Positions 1 through 12,477 are shown, numbered from the stretch's first letter. The stretch is 61,731 bases of DNA from Bacteroidales bacterium (GCA_024689525.1 JAILDI010000018.1:1-61731), one strand, 5' to 3'. Notes: generated from the letters alone by a model not told the origin. Numbers and translations are program-made.

Positions 1-2286
1 ACGCAGCACGCGCGTAGCGGTTACGTGCCTGATGAGGCGGCAATAGGCATCGGCACGGGAAACGACCCTGGGATAACTCTGGAGCCGGTTTTCGGCGGGC
101 TGAGGCTGGCGTTTGAAAGGAACGACGTGTATGCCGTAACCTTCCGCGGGGCGGAGAATGAACGCATCGCCGGAGAGGTGGCGTACAATCCCGCAACCGG
201 CCTGCTGGAGACAAGGCAATCCGTCTATGAGATAAGGCTGGAGACATCGGCCGGAGTGATGGAAAGCAGCGGGCAGTGGTACATCGGCCTGCCTCCGGTG
301 GATTTCCGCGGCGGCTTTATCTTAAGTGTCGATGCCGTGGAGGGCAGTTACGATTATACCCATCCGGAGCCGATTTCCATACGCAAGGGCGCTTTCCAAA
401 CCGTTCAGATTCCGGACGGAATCGAGTCCGTTCCGGATGTCCTGCCAATTCCTGATGCTAAATTCAAGGCCTATCTGCTGGGCATCTGTGACTCCAATGC
501 CGACGGGGAAATAAGCCCAACTGAGGCGACTACGGTGACATCGATAGAAGTGGGTACCCAGGAAATCTCCTCCCTGGAGGGCATCCGCTATTTCACTAAT
601 CTTGAGAGTCTTACGGCAAACGGCTCCAGGGCGGCGGACAGGACCATTCTGGGGCAGCTCACTGAACTGGACCTCACCGGCCTGGACAAACTGAAGAGCC
701 TGCAATGCCGTCACAACCATATCGTCACTCTCACTCTGTCCGGCAACACGGCTCTTACGAACATTGTCTGTTACGGCAACTCTCTGGAAGCGCTGGACCT
801 CAGCGGTGCGCCGATGATCGAAACCATCGACGCCGGGGATTGCAGCATCCGTTCAGTGAACGTGCACGAAAACACGTTCCTGAAGACCTTGTACGTGCAC
901 AACAACAAGCTCACAGCCATCGACCTGGAAGGAAATCCCACCATCACGGCCCTTCGCTGCGACCAGAACCTAATCACCCAGCTGGATGTATCCAAATGCA
1001 CCTCGCTCAGCAGCCTGGACTGCGCCCCTATGGACAATGCAGCAGGCCAGAACGTGCTCACGAAACTCATCCTCAGCACCGGGATGTCCATCAATCTGGT
1101 CACCGAGAACCGCAGTTCGTCCAATATCCCGGACGGCACCGAAATAGTTTATGTCGATGCGCCCGTGAAGCCCACCCTGAACACCGGCCTGCGCACGATG
1201 TACATCACCACTCCCGGGGGCGCAGGCATCTACAGCAAGGATTATTGGACCGACGGCTGCACCGTGAAACTGATGGACGATGCCGGAAACGTGTATTACG
1301 ACAATTCCAATGTGAGCGTCAAGGGCCGCGGAAACTCCACCTGGGGCTATCCCAAGAAGCCTTATGCCCTCAAGCTCCCGGAGAAGGCCAACCTCATAGG
1401 CACCGGAGAAGACAAGCGATGGGTGCTGCTGGCCAACTGGATGGACCGCACCCTGCTCCGTAACGACGTCACGTTTGAAATAGCCCGCCGCACCTCCCTG
1501 GAATGGACTCCGTCCGGCGAGTTCATCGAACTGTACCTGAACGGGAAGCACCAGGGCAACTACTGGCTTGGCGAGAAGGTTAAAACCGGCACAGCACGCC
1601 TGAAGGCCGATTACCTCATAGAAATGGACGTCAACTACGACGAGACCTGGCGCTACTACAGCACATATGGCCGAAGGGTGAACCAGGGAGCCAACGGCCT
1701 GCCGATAAACGTCAAGGAACCGGACGCCGACAAGATGACCGACGCCGCCTTCAGTGCCCTGAAGAACCTTGTTTCCGGCGTGGAGAACTCGCTGTACAAC
1801 AATACCGGAGACTATAAGCAGTTAATGAACGTAAACAGTTTCATCGACTGGTACATCGTGCACGAAATAACCTACAACGGCGAGCCCAACCACCCCAAGA
1901 GCTGTTTCTTCTATTTCCGCGACGGAATAATGTACGCCGGCCCGGTGTGGGACTTCGACTGGTTCACCTTCCAGCTCTACACCAGCGGCCTGTTCATCCC
2001 GGACAGCATCTACTTCACCAAGCTGCTTGCCGATGCCTCCTTCAAGGCCGCCCTCAAGGCCCGCTGGGCGGAGCTCAAGCCCAAGTTCCAGAGCGTGAGC
2101 TCCTACATCGACCAGAAGGCCGATGAAATCCGCGCCTCCGAAGCCATCAACTGGTCGATGTGGCCCTGCACCTCCTCCTCCGTAAACGGCGACGAACGCC
2201 TCTCCTTCCAGCAATCCGTCGACCGCATGAAGACCGCCCTGGCCAACCGCATCACCGCGCTTGACACCGCCATTGCAAATCTGTAA
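1..2286 (+). CDS. CotH kinase-like / leucine-rich-repeat surface protein (5' end missing)
   Basis: The reading frame is open to the window edge, so the signal peptide and true start are missing; the first in-frame start-like codon is GTG at 25. From that GTG, residues ~1-130 look like a beta-rich module. Residues ~145-170 carry an EF-hand/dockerin-like calcium motif (DSNADGEIS), and ~185-370 are BspA-type leucine-rich repeats (LTELDLTGL, LEALDLSGA). From ~395 to the end there is a CotH domain with GRGNSTWGYPKKPY, WVLLANWMDRTLLRN and, near the C-terminus, GPVWDFDW with acidic residues likely to bind metal. CotH-fold proteins are atypical protein kinases in some spore formers; in Bacteroidota the role of secreted LRR-CotH fusions is unknown. 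Surface location is inferred from the domain type. The family call is firm; function is not. Confidence 0.85.
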   Translation, partial: TQHARSGYVPDEAAIGIGTGNDPGITLEPVFGGLRLAFERNDVYAVTFRGAENERIAGEVAYNPATGLLETRQSVYEIRLETSAGVMESSGQWYIGLPPVDFRGGFILSVDAVEGSYDYTHPEPISIRKGAFQTVQIPDGIESVPDVLPIPDAKFKAYLLGICDSNADGEISPTEATTVTSIEVGTQEISSLEGIRYFTNLESLTANGSRAADRTILGQLTELDLTGLDKLKSLQCRHNHIVTLTLSGNTALTNIVCYGNSLEALDLSGAPMIETIDAGDCSIRSVNVHENTFLKTLYVHNNKLTAIDLEGNPTITALRCDQNLITQLDVSKCTSLSSLDCAPMDNAAGQNVLTKLILSTGMSINLVTENRSSSNIPDGTEIVYVDAPVKPTLNTGLRTMYITTPGGAGIYSKDYWTDGCTVKLMDDAGNVYYDNSNVSVKGRGNSTWGYPKKPYALKLPEKANLIGTGEDKRWVLLANWMDRTLLRNDVTFEIARRTSLEWTPSGEFIELYLNGKHQGNYWLGEKVKTGTARLKADYLIEMDVNYDETWRYYSTYGRRVNQGANGLPINVKEPDADKMTDAAFSALKNLVSGVENSLYNNTGDYKQLMNVNSFIDWYIVHEITYNGEPNHPKSCFFYFRDGIMYAGPVWDFDWFTFQLYTSGLFIPDSIYFTKLLADASFKAALKARWAELKPKFQSVSSYIDQKADEIRASEAINWSMWPCTSSSVNGDERLSFQQSVDRMKTALANRITALDTAIANL

Positions 2287-2304
2287 ATAATTGCGTCCGC
2301 GGCC

Positions 2305-2335
2305 TTTGATATGCCGTGAATTATCAGTATATTTG
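2305..2335 (+). promoter_or_regulatory. Bacteroidota-type promoter for rubrerythrin
   Basis: TTTG at 2305-2308 (-33 box) and TATATTTG at 2328-2335 (-7 box), separated by 19 nt. This is the consensus spacing of the Bacteroidota primary sigma factor. It lies about 50 nt before the rubrerythrin ATG. Confidence 0.8.
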
Positions 2336-2384
2336 CAGAAAGGAAATACTTTAGAAACATTCAAAACTAAACACAAAAACCGTT

Positions 2385-2933
2385 ATGAAAAAGAAATTCA
2401 GATGCCTGGTTTGCGGATACGTCTATGAAGGCGAGAATCCGCCGGAGGAGTGCCCTGTTTGCCACGCCAAGGCAAAGGCCTTCAAGGAAGTTGTGGAAGA
2501 AGAGGGCAAGTGGGCCTGCGAGCACGAGCTTGGCGTTGCCAAGGGTGTTGACGCAGAGGTTCTTGCCGGTCTCAGGGACCATTTCACCGGGGAATGCTCG
2601 GAAGTGGGCATGTACCTTGCAATGAGCCGCCAGGCGGAGCGCGAGGGCTATCCGGAGGTTGCCGATGCCTTCAAACGCTACGCTTATGAGGAGGCGGATC
2701 ACGCCGCCCGCATCGCAGAAATGCTGGGAGAGGTTGTATGGGACACCAAGACAAACCTCAAGAAACGCTATGAGGCGGAAGCCGGTGCCTGCGAAGGCAA
2801 ACTGGCCATCGCCACCCGCGCAAAGCAGCTGGGCTACGACGCAATCCACGATTCCATTCACGAGATGGCAAAGGACGAGGCCCGTCACGGTGCCGGTTTC
2901 CTTGGCCTGTACAAAAGATTCTTTGAGAAATAG
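2385..2933 (+). CDS. Rubrerythrin with N-terminal rubredoxin domain
   Basis: A 182-residue non-heme iron protein that probably reduces hydrogen peroxide in the cytoplasm of an anaerobe. Residues 5-30 form a rubredoxin-like iron site (C7-x2-C10 and C23-x2-C26). Residues ~55-180 are a ferritin-like four-helix bundle with di-iron ligand motifs of the rubrerythrin type (GEC, EEADHA, DEARHG). The rubredoxin domain is N-terminal, the 'reverse' order relative to classical rubrerythrin. It has its own consensus promoter just upstream. The addB-like gene begins 3 nt after its stop, so the two may share a transcript, an unusual link between peroxide defence and DNA break repair. Confidence 0.93.
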   Translation: MKKKFRCLVCGYVYEGENPPEECPVCHAKAKAFKEVVEEEGKWACEHELGVAKGVDAEVLAGLRDHFTGECSEVGMYLAMSRQAEREGYPEVADAFKRYAYEEADHAARIAEMLGEVVWDTKTNLKKRYEAEAGACEGKLAIATRAKQLGYDAIHDSIHEMAKDEARHGAGFLGLYKRFFEK

Positions 2934-2936
2934 GCA

Positions 2937-5783
2937 TTGGAACCATTCTTACAACAAGTAGCATCACATTATTATAAGGAGGGTATCACAAATACCCTCT
3001 TTATCTTCCCTAACCGTCGCAGCGCATCGTTCTTCAGGAAGTACCTTGGCGCGGAGATTAAGGGAAAACCCGTCCTTGCCCCGGGGATGCTCACCATCAA
3101 CGACTTCTTCTATAAGGTATACGGTGTGGGCACCAGCCACAGGGTAAGGCTTCTGGTGGAACTGTACGATGTGTACAAAGGGCTGTACCCCAACGCGGAG
3201 TCCCTGGACGAGTTCATCTTCTGGGGCAACACCCTGCTGCAGGACTTCGACGACGTTGACAAATACCTGGTTAACGCCAAGGGCCTCTTTGCCAACGTGT
3301 CGGACTTCAAGGCCATACAGGACAGCTACAGCTACTTGAGCGAGGGGCAGCAGAAGGCCATAGAGAACTTCCTGAAGCACTTCAGGGACGGCTCCGGCCG
3401 TCTCACGGTGAAGATTGACGGCGGGGAGGGCGTAAAATCCCGCTTCCTGCAGATCTGGAACATCCTCTTCCCGCTCTACACCGGCTTCCGTGAGGCATTG
3501 CGCGCAAAAGGCCTTGCCTACGAAGGCATGGTGTACAGGGACCTTGCCGAAAGGATCAAAGGGGACACTCCCCTGGCCGATATCCTCAAGGCCCGCTTCC
3601 CGGAAACGGAGAAATACGTTTTCGTAGGCCTCAACGCACTGAACGAGTGCGAAAAGGCCGTGCTGGGAAGGATGCGTGACGCCGGCCTTGCGGAGTTCGT
3701 ATGGGACTGGGTGACTCCCATGATAAAACACCCGCTGAACAAATCGTCCTTCTTCATGAAGGACAACCTGGCCGCGTTCCCCCAGGCATTCCCCATTACT
3801 GCCGGAACAACGCCGGAAGTGCATGTGATGCGCGTGCCCTCTGCCGTGGGCCAGGCAAAACTCCTCCCGGGAATCCTTGCCCAGCGCACGCCCGGGGACC
3901 TTGTGGAAACCGCCGTCGTCCTCCCGGACGAGAATATGCTCATGCCCGTCCTGAACACCATCCCCCCGGATGTGGAGGACATCAACGTGACGATGGGCAA
4001 CCCCCTCAAGGGTGGCGGCATCTATACCCTGGTGATGGCCATAGCCGGGATGCAGCTGCATCTGAGGCCGTACAAGGGCGGCCTGTGGTTCTATCACAGA
4101 GACGTACGCGCCGTGATGTCCTGCAGCGTATTCAAGCGCATACTCACCCCTGCGGAGGAGGAAATCGTAAGGAAAGTCAAGGAGGACGCCAAGTACTACA
4201 TTCCGGAGGAAGACCTTCACGGCGGTCCTCTGCTGGATTTGATATTCAAGCCCGTGGTGACTGACCCCAAGGCCGCAGGGGCAGAGCAGATTCAGGCCCT
4301 GCAGGAGTATCTGCGGGCTATTGTGAGTTTTCTGGGCTGGAGCCTGCGTGAGCACGAGGAAATGCTTCTGGAGCTGGACTACGCAAAAAGCATGAACATG
4401 GTGCTCAACGTGCTGTCCGGCATTTCCCTGGAGGTGAAGCCCGCCACCTGGCTGCGCCTGCTGGACCAGATCCTGGACGGCGAATCCGTCCCCTTCGAGG
4501 GCGAGCCTCTCAGGGGCCTGCAGATCATGGGCCCGCTTGAGACCCGAGCCCTGGACTTCTCCAATCTGGTAATCCTCTCCTGCAACGAGGGCGTGTTCCC
4601 CCGCAGGAGCGTATCGTCGTCCTTCATTCCGCCGGAGCTGCGCAAAGGCTTCGGCATGCCCACGTACGAGTATCAGGATGCCGTTTGGGCATACTATTTC
4701 TACAGACTTTTGCAGAGGGCGTCCAAGGTGTGGCTGGTCTATGACAGCCGCACGGAAGGCCTCCGCAACGGCGAGGAAAGCCGCTATATCAAGCAGCTGC
4801 GCTATCATTTCGGCGTAAAGCTGGTGATGGAAGCCGCCTCCGGAGAAATGCATCCCGCGGAGAGCGAAAAGACCATCGAAAAGACGGAGGCCGATGTTGC
4901 CGTGATCAAGGCGAAGGAGCTGTCGGCATCGGCCCTCAGAAACTACCTCAACTGCGAGGCCAAGTTCTATTATGCCACCGTGAAGGGCCTCAAGGCGGAG
5001 GACGAGGTGGAGGAATCCCTCACCGCCAATATGCTGGGCAACGTGTTCCACAAGACAATGCAGGACCTGTATTCCGGCAGGCCCACGGTGGATTCGGCAT
5101 ACCTGAATTCGACCCTGGCCGATGAGGACAGGATCAAGGGCCTGATCCGCACGCACATCCTTGAGGAAATGCACTCCATCGAGGTGAGCGGCAGGAATCT
5201 GGTTGTGGAAGAGGTTATCCTGGACTATGTGAAGGAGGCCCTGAAGCACGACGTCAATCTGCTGAATAATCCCAAGGCCTCGCCAAAAGGATTCAGCATC
5301 ATCGGCCTGGAAAAGGAGATGAGGTATAAGGACTTCCACGGCTTCAATTTCCACGGCTTCGTTGACAGGATCGACTCGTACATTCCCGGAGAGGTGAGAA
5401 TTGTCGATTACAAGACCGGCAAGGTGGAGGACAAGGACCTGAACATCACCGACGAGAATGCGGCCGACGTGGTGGACAAACTCTTCGGGGAATCCAACAA
5501 GGGCCGCCCGGAGATTGCCCTGCAGCTGTTCCTGTACGGGCTTTTCGCCTCCGTCGACCCTGAAATCAAGGGGAATACCCTTGTGAATTCCATCTATGCC
5601 ACCACCCGGCTTTACAAGGAGCCGCTTCAGGACAAGGCTCAGAGCCCGGAGTTCCTGCGGCTCACCAGACAGCGCCTGGAGCAGATGCTGGACGAAATGG
5701 TGGATCTCAGCCGTCCCTTCCGCCGCACGGAGGAAGAGGACACCTGCCAGTGGTGTGACTTCAAAAACATTTGCGGACGATGA
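2937..5783 (+). CDS. addB: AddB-like PD-(D/E)XK nuclease subunit of helicase-nuclease
   Basis: 948 residues, partner of the helicase encoded next to it; together they process double-strand breaks for RecA-dependent repair. The N-terminus has a degenerate helicase fold (FIFPNRRSASFF) without an intact Walker A. The C-terminal nuclease shows the VDYKTGK core (D824, K826). Four cysteines fit an AddB-type iron-sulfur staple: C673 before the nuclease and C937-x2-C940-x5-C946 at the extreme C-terminus. The start used is TTG at 2937, because the family N-terminus (FLQQVASHYY) begins right there and no ATG fits. The gene lies 3 nt after the rubrerythrin stop and its stop overlaps the addA start (ATGA). 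A long reading frame on the opposite strand is a shadow. Confidence 0.9.
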   Translation: MEPFLQQVASHYYKEGITNTLFIFPNRRSASFFRKYLGAEIKGKPVLAPGMLTINDFFYKVYGVGTSHRVRLLVELYDVYKGLYPNAESLDEFIFWGNTLLQDFDDVDKYLVNAKGLFANVSDFKAIQDSYSYLSEGQQKAIENFLKHFRDGSGRLTVKIDGGEGVKSRFLQIWNILFPLYTGFREALRAKGLAYEGMVYRDLAERIKGDTPLADILKARFPETEKYVFVGLNALNECEKAVLGRMRDAGLAEFVWDWVTPMIKHPLNKSSFFMKDNLAAFPQAFPITAGTTPEVHVMRVPSAVGQAKLLPGILAQRTPGDLVETAVVLPDENMLMPVLNTIPPDVEDINVTMGNPLKGGGIYTLVMAIAGMQLHLRPYKGGLWFYHRDVRAVMSCSVFKRILTPAEEEIVRKVKEDAKYYIPEEDLHGGPLLDLIFKPVVTDPKAAGAEQIQALQEYLRAIVSFLGWSLREHEEMLLELDYAKSMNMVLNVLSGISLEVKPATWLRLLDQILDGESVPFEGEPLRGLQIMGPLETRALDFSNLVILSCNEGVFPRRSVSSSFIPPELRKGFGMPTYEYQDAVWAYYFYRLLQRASKVWLVYDSRTEGLRNGEESRYIKQLRYHFGVKLVMEAASGEMHPAESEKTIEKTEADVAVIKAKELSASALRNYLNCEAKFYYATVKGLKAEDEVEESLTANMLGNVFHKTMQDLYSGRPTVDSAYLNSTLADEDRIKGLIRTHILEEMHSIEVSGRNLVVEEVILDYVKEALKHDVNLLNNPKASPKGFSIIGLEKEMRYKDFHGFNFHGFVDRIDSYIPGEVRIVDYKTGKVEDKDLNITDENAADVVDKLFGESNKGRPEIALQLFLYGLFASVDPEIKGNTLVNSIYATTRLYKEPLQDKAQSPEFLRLTRQRLEQMLDEMVDLSRPFRRTEEEDTCQWCDFKNICGR

Positions 5784-8700
5784 TACAGATAGTGAAAGCA
5801 TCCGCAGGAAGCGGAAAGACATACACCCTGGCGCGCGAGTACATAAAACTCCTGCTCAAGAGCACGGAAGCGGCGGCGTACAGGCACATTCTGGCCGTAA
5901 CCTTCACCAACAAGGCCACGGACGAGATGAAGCGCCGTATCCTGGACGAACTTTTCCTGCTGTCCACGGATCCGGAGAAGTCGCCTTATTACAACTACTT
6001 CATGGTGGAGGAAAAGCTGTGCGCCAGCGCTGCTGAGCTGCAGAAACGCTGCCAGCAGCAGCTGTACGGCATCCTTCACGACTATTCCGCCTTCGCAGTA
6101 TCCACCATCGACAAGTTCTTCCAGCAGACGCTGCGCGCATTCTCCCGCGAAATAGGACAGTTCAGCGCATATCAGGTGAGCCTGGACAAGGAGGCCCTGG
6201 TGGAGGAAAGCGTGGACAGGGTGCTGAGCTCCCTCACCCCGGAGAACAAGGACCTTGTGGACTGGCTTGTGGGAGGCGTCAAGGAGAACCTCCAGCGCAG
6301 TTCCAAATTCCGCCTGGACGACACTCTGCGCGATATTGCCACCAGCCTGCGGAGCGAGGACTACGCCCAGGCGGCGGAGCGTTACGGCATGAACGAAGAC
6401 AGGCTCTGGAACAAGGAGAATCTCAAGACTCTGCGCGAGAGCCTGGAAAAGGATATCGAAAGCTTCGAGACACAGGTGCCGCCTGCGGCATCGGCAGTCC
6501 TGGACTGCCTGAAGGAGCTTAAAGTTGATCCCGCTGAGTCAAACCGCGGTTTTCTGAAGGCACTTTACAATTATCAGGAAGAAGCGCCCATTGAGAAGCC
6601 GCTTACGCCTGCATTCATGCGCAATGCAGCGGACTCCCAGCTTTGGTTCGCCAAGAGCAAGGACAAGTTGCGTCTCCGCTGCGAAGGCGTGCTGGACGGC
6701 CCCCTGAACGCGTTCCTGGAGCTTTTCGGGCAGCCGTACAGGATCTACAACACGGCAAAGATTATCCACAAACAACTGTACAGCCTTGGCGTTGCCGGGG
6801 AGCTGCGCAAGGCGTTTGCGGAGATTCAGCAGGAGAAGAACATCCTGTCCATCGACGATTCCAACTCCATCCTGAAGGGCATCATCGACGGAACGGACAC
6901 GCCGTTCATCTACGAAAAGACGGGCGTGCGATACGACAGCTTCCTCCTGGACGAGTTCCAGGACACTTCCGACATCCAGTGGGACAATTTCCGTCCCCTG
7001 CTGGAAAACTCGGAGGCCGCCGGTGCGGAAAACCTCATCGTGGGCGACGTGAAGCAGAGCATCTACCGCTGGAGGGGCTCGGACTGGAACCTGCTTGGCA
7101 GCGGCGTGCAGGAGTCGTTCCCGGATAGCAGCGTGCGCAGCCTTAAGCAGAACCACCGCACATGCGGGGAAATCGTGAACTTCAACTACGAGTTCTTCAG
7201 ATTTGCCTCCGACTCCCTGGAGCTTTCCGACCTGTATGCCGATGTGGAGCAGGAAGTGAAGTTCCGCGACAAAGCCCCGGGCGGCGTTGACATAGTGTTC
7301 TGCGACGAGCAGGACCAGGAGATGGAGGAAATCGTGAGCACTCTCACCGACCTTCACGGCAACGGCTGCCACTGGAGCGACATGGCCATCCTTGTGCGGT
7401 ACAACGACGACGGCAGCGCCATAGCCGCCCGCCTCGTTCAGGAAGGCATCCCCGTGGTGTCGGACGATTCACTCTTCGTGAAAACCTCCGTCACCGTGCG
7501 CCGCGCCGTGTCCCAGCTCTCGCTCGTGGACTCCCCCATATCGGCAGGGAAAAACAAGGTGAACTCCTTCCTTGCCACCAGCATGAATGTCGATATCCCC
7601 GACACATACCACTCGCTCTCCGACCTTGCCGAGGAGATTCTCCGCGACCTGCGCGATGCAAATCAGGATGTGTTTAACGCCGAAGTGCCTTACATCCAGT
7701 CGTTTATGGATTATATCCAGGACTGGGTGTCACTCAACGGCAACAACCTCGCCGGCTTCCTGCGGGACTGGGAAGAGGCGGATCCCAAGATTGCCTCGCC
7801 CGACGGCGGTGATGCCGTGCGCATCATTACGGTGCACAAGGCAAAGGGTCTGGAATACCCCTACGTGATAGTCCCCTATGCGGAAAAGATTAACTTGTAC
7901 AGGGGCTCGGAGTACTGGTGCAAACCGGCCGTGGAAGGCACTCCCCTGGAGGGCAAGGCCGAGGGCATCTTCCCCGTATTCCTGGGCAGCGGCACGGAGC
8001 AGAGCCTGTTCAGCGAGGACTACAGGCGGGAACTGCGGATGCAGATGGTGGATAATATCAACGTGTTCTACGTTGCACTCACACGCCCCAAGTACGGGCT
8101 GAAGATTATCGCCCAGGACCCTGGCAAGAATGTGGACAGGGCCGACTGGAAGCACTTCGGGCACATCCTGTACTCATTTACGGGAGGTGTCGATTACCAC
8201 CGCGGAGTACCGTATGATTTCAACGCCCTCGAGCGCAAAAAGGCTGCTGAGACGCCCGTGTATCCGGGATATCCGTCCTGGGCGGAGCGCGGCCGCCTGC
8301 GCTTCAGCGAAGACGCTTACGACTATTTCGGCCCGGACGGCAGCGTTGGCGCGCACGCATCCGCCCGCCGCAGGGGCCTGGTGCTGCACAAGATTCTCTC
8401 CGGCGTCATCGACCCGGAAGACCTGCCCCGCGCGGTGGATGCCGCTGTTATGAGCGGCGAGCTGGAGGCATCGGACCGGGATGGCACTCTGGACTTCCTC
8501 AAGGCGGAGATGGAGGGCGTGAAGCAGTACGGCTGGTTCACGGACGCATCGGCCAGGATTCTCAATGAATCGGCAATCCTTGCCCCCGGAGGGTCGATGT
8601 CAAGGCCCGACAGGGTGATTCTCCGGAGCGACGGTTCGGTGGATATCGTCGACTATAAATTCGGTCAGGTTCAGGAGAAATACCAGCGCCAGCTGGCCCG

Positions 8701-8797
8701 GTATGCGCGTCTGTTCAGGGAGATGGGCCATTCGCCCGTACGCACCTTTATATGGTATATACGCGAAGGTGAAGACGATGAGATTGTGAAAAATTGA
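5780..8797 (+). CDS. addA: AddA-like UvrD/Rep-family helicase-nuclease
   Basis: 1005-residue superfamily 1A helicase with a C-terminal nuclease; it unwinds DNA at double-strand ends together with AddB. Visible motifs: Walker A ASAGSGKT at 7-14, motif Ia AVTFTNKATDEMK, Walker B LLDEFQDTSD, motif III VGDVKQSIYRWRG, motif V VHKAKGLEYP, motif VI FYVALTRPK. A PD-(D/E)XK nuclease near the C-terminus has IVDYKFG (D958, K960). I chose ATG at 5780 rather than the TTG three codons upstream because ATG overlaps the addB stop as ATGA and puts the P-loop at the expected distance from the N-terminus. Both subunits carry nuclease motifs, as in the AddAB type rather than RecBCD. Confidence 0.93.
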   Translation: MIQIVKASAGSGKTYTLAREYIKLLLKSTEAAAYRHILAVTFTNKATDEMKRRILDELFLLSTDPEKSPYYNYFMVEEKLCASAAELQKRCQQQLYGILHDYSAFAVSTIDKFFQQTLRAFSREIGQFSAYQVSLDKEALVEESVDRVLSSLTPENKDLVDWLVGGVKENLQRSSKFRLDDTLRDIATSLRSEDYAQAAERYGMNEDRLWNKENLKTLRESLEKDIESFETQVPPAASAVLDCLKELKVDPAESNRGFLKALYNYQEEAPIEKPLTPAFMRNAADSQLWFAKSKDKLRLRCEGVLDGPLNAFLELFGQPYRIYNTAKIIHKQLYSLGVAGELRKAFAEIQQEKNILSIDDSNSILKGIIDGTDTPFIYEKTGVRYDSFLLDEFQDTSDIQWDNFRPLLENSEAAGAENLIVGDVKQSIYRWRGSDWNLLGSGVQESFPDSSVRSLKQNHRTCGEIVNFNYEFFRFASDSLELSDLYADVEQEVKFRDKAPGGVDIVFCDEQDQEMEEIVSTLTDLHGNGCHWSDMAILVRYNDDGSAIAARLVQEGIPVVSDDSLFVKTSVTVRRAVSQLSLVDSPISAGKNKVNSFLATSMNVDIPDTYHSLSDLAEEILRDLRDANQDVFNAEVPYIQSFMDYIQDWVSLNGNNLAGFLRDWEEADPKIASPDGGDAVRIITVHKAKGLEYPYVIVPYAEKINLYRGSEYWCKPAVEGTPLEGKAEGIFPVFLGSGTEQSLFSEDYRRELRMQMVDNINVFYVALTRPKYGLKIIAQDPGKNVDRADWKHFGHILYSFTGGVDYHRGVPYDFNALERKKAAETPVYPGYPSWAERGRLRFSEDAYDYFGPDGSVGAHASARRRGLVLHKILSGVIDPEDLPRAVDAAVMSGELEASDRDGTLDFLKAEMEGVKQYGWFTDASARILNESAILAPGGSMSRPDRVILRSDGSVDIVDYKFGQVQEKYQRQLARYARLFREMGHSPVRTFIWYIREGEDDEIVKN

Positions 8798-8798
8798 T

Positions 8799-8806
8799 TA
8801 TCTTTG
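8799..8806 (+). promoter_or_regulatory. Putative -7 box before the DUF4290 gene
   Basis: TATCTTTG matches TAnnTTTG and straddles the addA stop, 26 nt before the next ATG. No good -33 TTTG is visible at the right distance, so this may be an internal, weaker promoter. Confidence 0.5.
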
Positions 8807-8831
8807 CAAACTATCTATAAATTCACAGCCA

Positions 8832-9490
8832 ATGGAAGCAAGTGAACACAGCATAAAACTATACTACAATACCGAAGTGGAGAAGCTGGCTATGCCGGAG
8901 TACGGCCGCAATGTGCTCAAGATGGTGGAGCAGGTGAAGGAGATTCCGGACAGGGCCAAGCGCAGCGAGCAGGCACGCGCCGTGGTGAAGGTGATGGAGA
9001 GCCTCAACCCCCAGGTGCATCAGCAGGAGAACTACGAGCAGAAGCTCTGGGACCACCTGTACATGATTGCCGGGTACGACCTTGACATCGACTCGCCCTA
9101 TCCCGCACCGCTTCCGGAGGCCGCCGCAGTGCCACCGGAGAGGATTCCGCTGAACACCAGGCCCATCAAGGCCCGCCACTACGGACGCAATATCGAGAGC
9201 ATCATCGACCTTATCGCAAGCGAGCCGGAAGGCGAGATCAAGACCGCGATGATCCGTTCCCTGGCCATCTATATGAGGCAGCAGTACCTCATCTGGAACA
9301 AGGATACGGTGGCCGATGCAACCATATTCCAGGACATCGAGCGCCTTTCCGACGGCCGAGTGAAGGTTCCTGAAGGCCTGGAGCTGAGCAAGATTTCGCA
9401 GGACCAGACCTTCTCCAGGCCCGGCCTGAATATGAACAACCAGTTCAAGAAGAACAAATACCACCGCAACAAGGGAGGCAAGAAGAAATA

Positions 9491-9491
<1 letters not shown>
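8832..9491 (+). CDS. DUF4290 family protein
   Basis: 219-residue cytoplasmic protein of the Bacteroidota-restricted DUF4290 family (LYYNTEVEKLAMPEYGRNV near the start; PLNTRPIKARHYGRNIESII in the middle). No signal peptide or membrane segment is seen; the C-terminus (from about residue 200) is basic and Asn-rich. It has no assigned function. Its stop overlaps the ftsK start by one base (TAATG), so it is translationally coupled to a chromosome translocase and sits behind addAB; a role in DNA or division biology is only an inference from that context. Confidence 0.85.
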
Positions 9492-11908
<2,417 letters not shown>

Positions 11909-11913
11909 CGGGT

Positions 11914-12441
11914 ATGAAAAGAATTCTTTGCATCGTTTTGTCGCTTGTCCCGCTCCTCGCATATGCGCAGGGGCGCGGAATTGCGTTATTGGATAAAGCC
12001 GCCGGCAAGAGGGTCTCGTTCGACTATGTCTATAGCCTGGACCAGGGCGAAGGCATGAAGGAAGTTACCAAGGGCAGCGTCGTCGCGCAGGGCAACTGCT
12101 TCGTCGTCTCCGGCCTCGGCCTCAAGAACTACAGCGACGGTTCCGCCTTGTGGATGATGGACGAAAGCGCGGGAGAAGTTGTCATCGACTCAGTTGCAAA
12201 CGACGACGTCTTCTCCAACCCCGCCCTTCTAATAAGCTCTTACAGGAATTATCTCGATATCATCAAGGTGAACCGCGAGGGCTCCGATTCTCTGGACCTC
12301 ACCATCACCCTCGACGAAGACACCCGGGTGCGCTTCAAGCTCACCTCCGTCCGCTTCGCCGATCCCTCCTCCGACACATCGGACTTCATCCTTGATGTAT
12401 CGGCCCTCCCCTCCTCCTACGTGGTCACGGATTTGCGCTAG
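11914..12441 (+). CDS. LolA-like periplasmic lipoprotein carrier
   Basis: 175 residues with an N-terminal signal peptide (MKRILCIVLSLVPLLAYAQ). The mature part resembles the LolA/LolB half-barrel: VSFDYVYSLDQGEG, a KGSV..QGNCFVVSG strand pair, YSDGSALWMMDE and a C-terminal TSVRF..PSSDTSDFILDV segment. LolA proteins escort lipoproteins from the inner to the outer membrane. It lies directly behind ftsK, a frequent arrangement in Bacteroidota. The family is divergent, so the carrier role is by homology only. Confidence 0.78.
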   Translation: MKRILCIVLSLVPLLAYAQGRGIALLDKAAGKRVSFDYVYSLDQGEGMKEVTKGSVVAQGNCFVVSGLGLKNYSDGSALWMMDESAGEVVIDSVANDDVFSNPALLISSYRNYLDIIKVNREGSDSLDLTITLDEDTRVRFKLTSVRFADPSSDTSDFILDVSALPSSYVVTDLR

Positions 12442-12477
12442 TTTGTCCCCGAAATCGTATCGGCAATCTTGCGCGGT

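Noticed and set aside
2964..5822. 952-codon reading frame on the minus strand
   Set aside because: It lies entirely opposite addB, has no family signatures, and arises because GC-rich third positions remove stops from the complementary frame.
12442..12477. Terminator between the lolA-like gene and miaB
   Set aside because: No stem with a T tract is visible in the 36-nt convergent gap.
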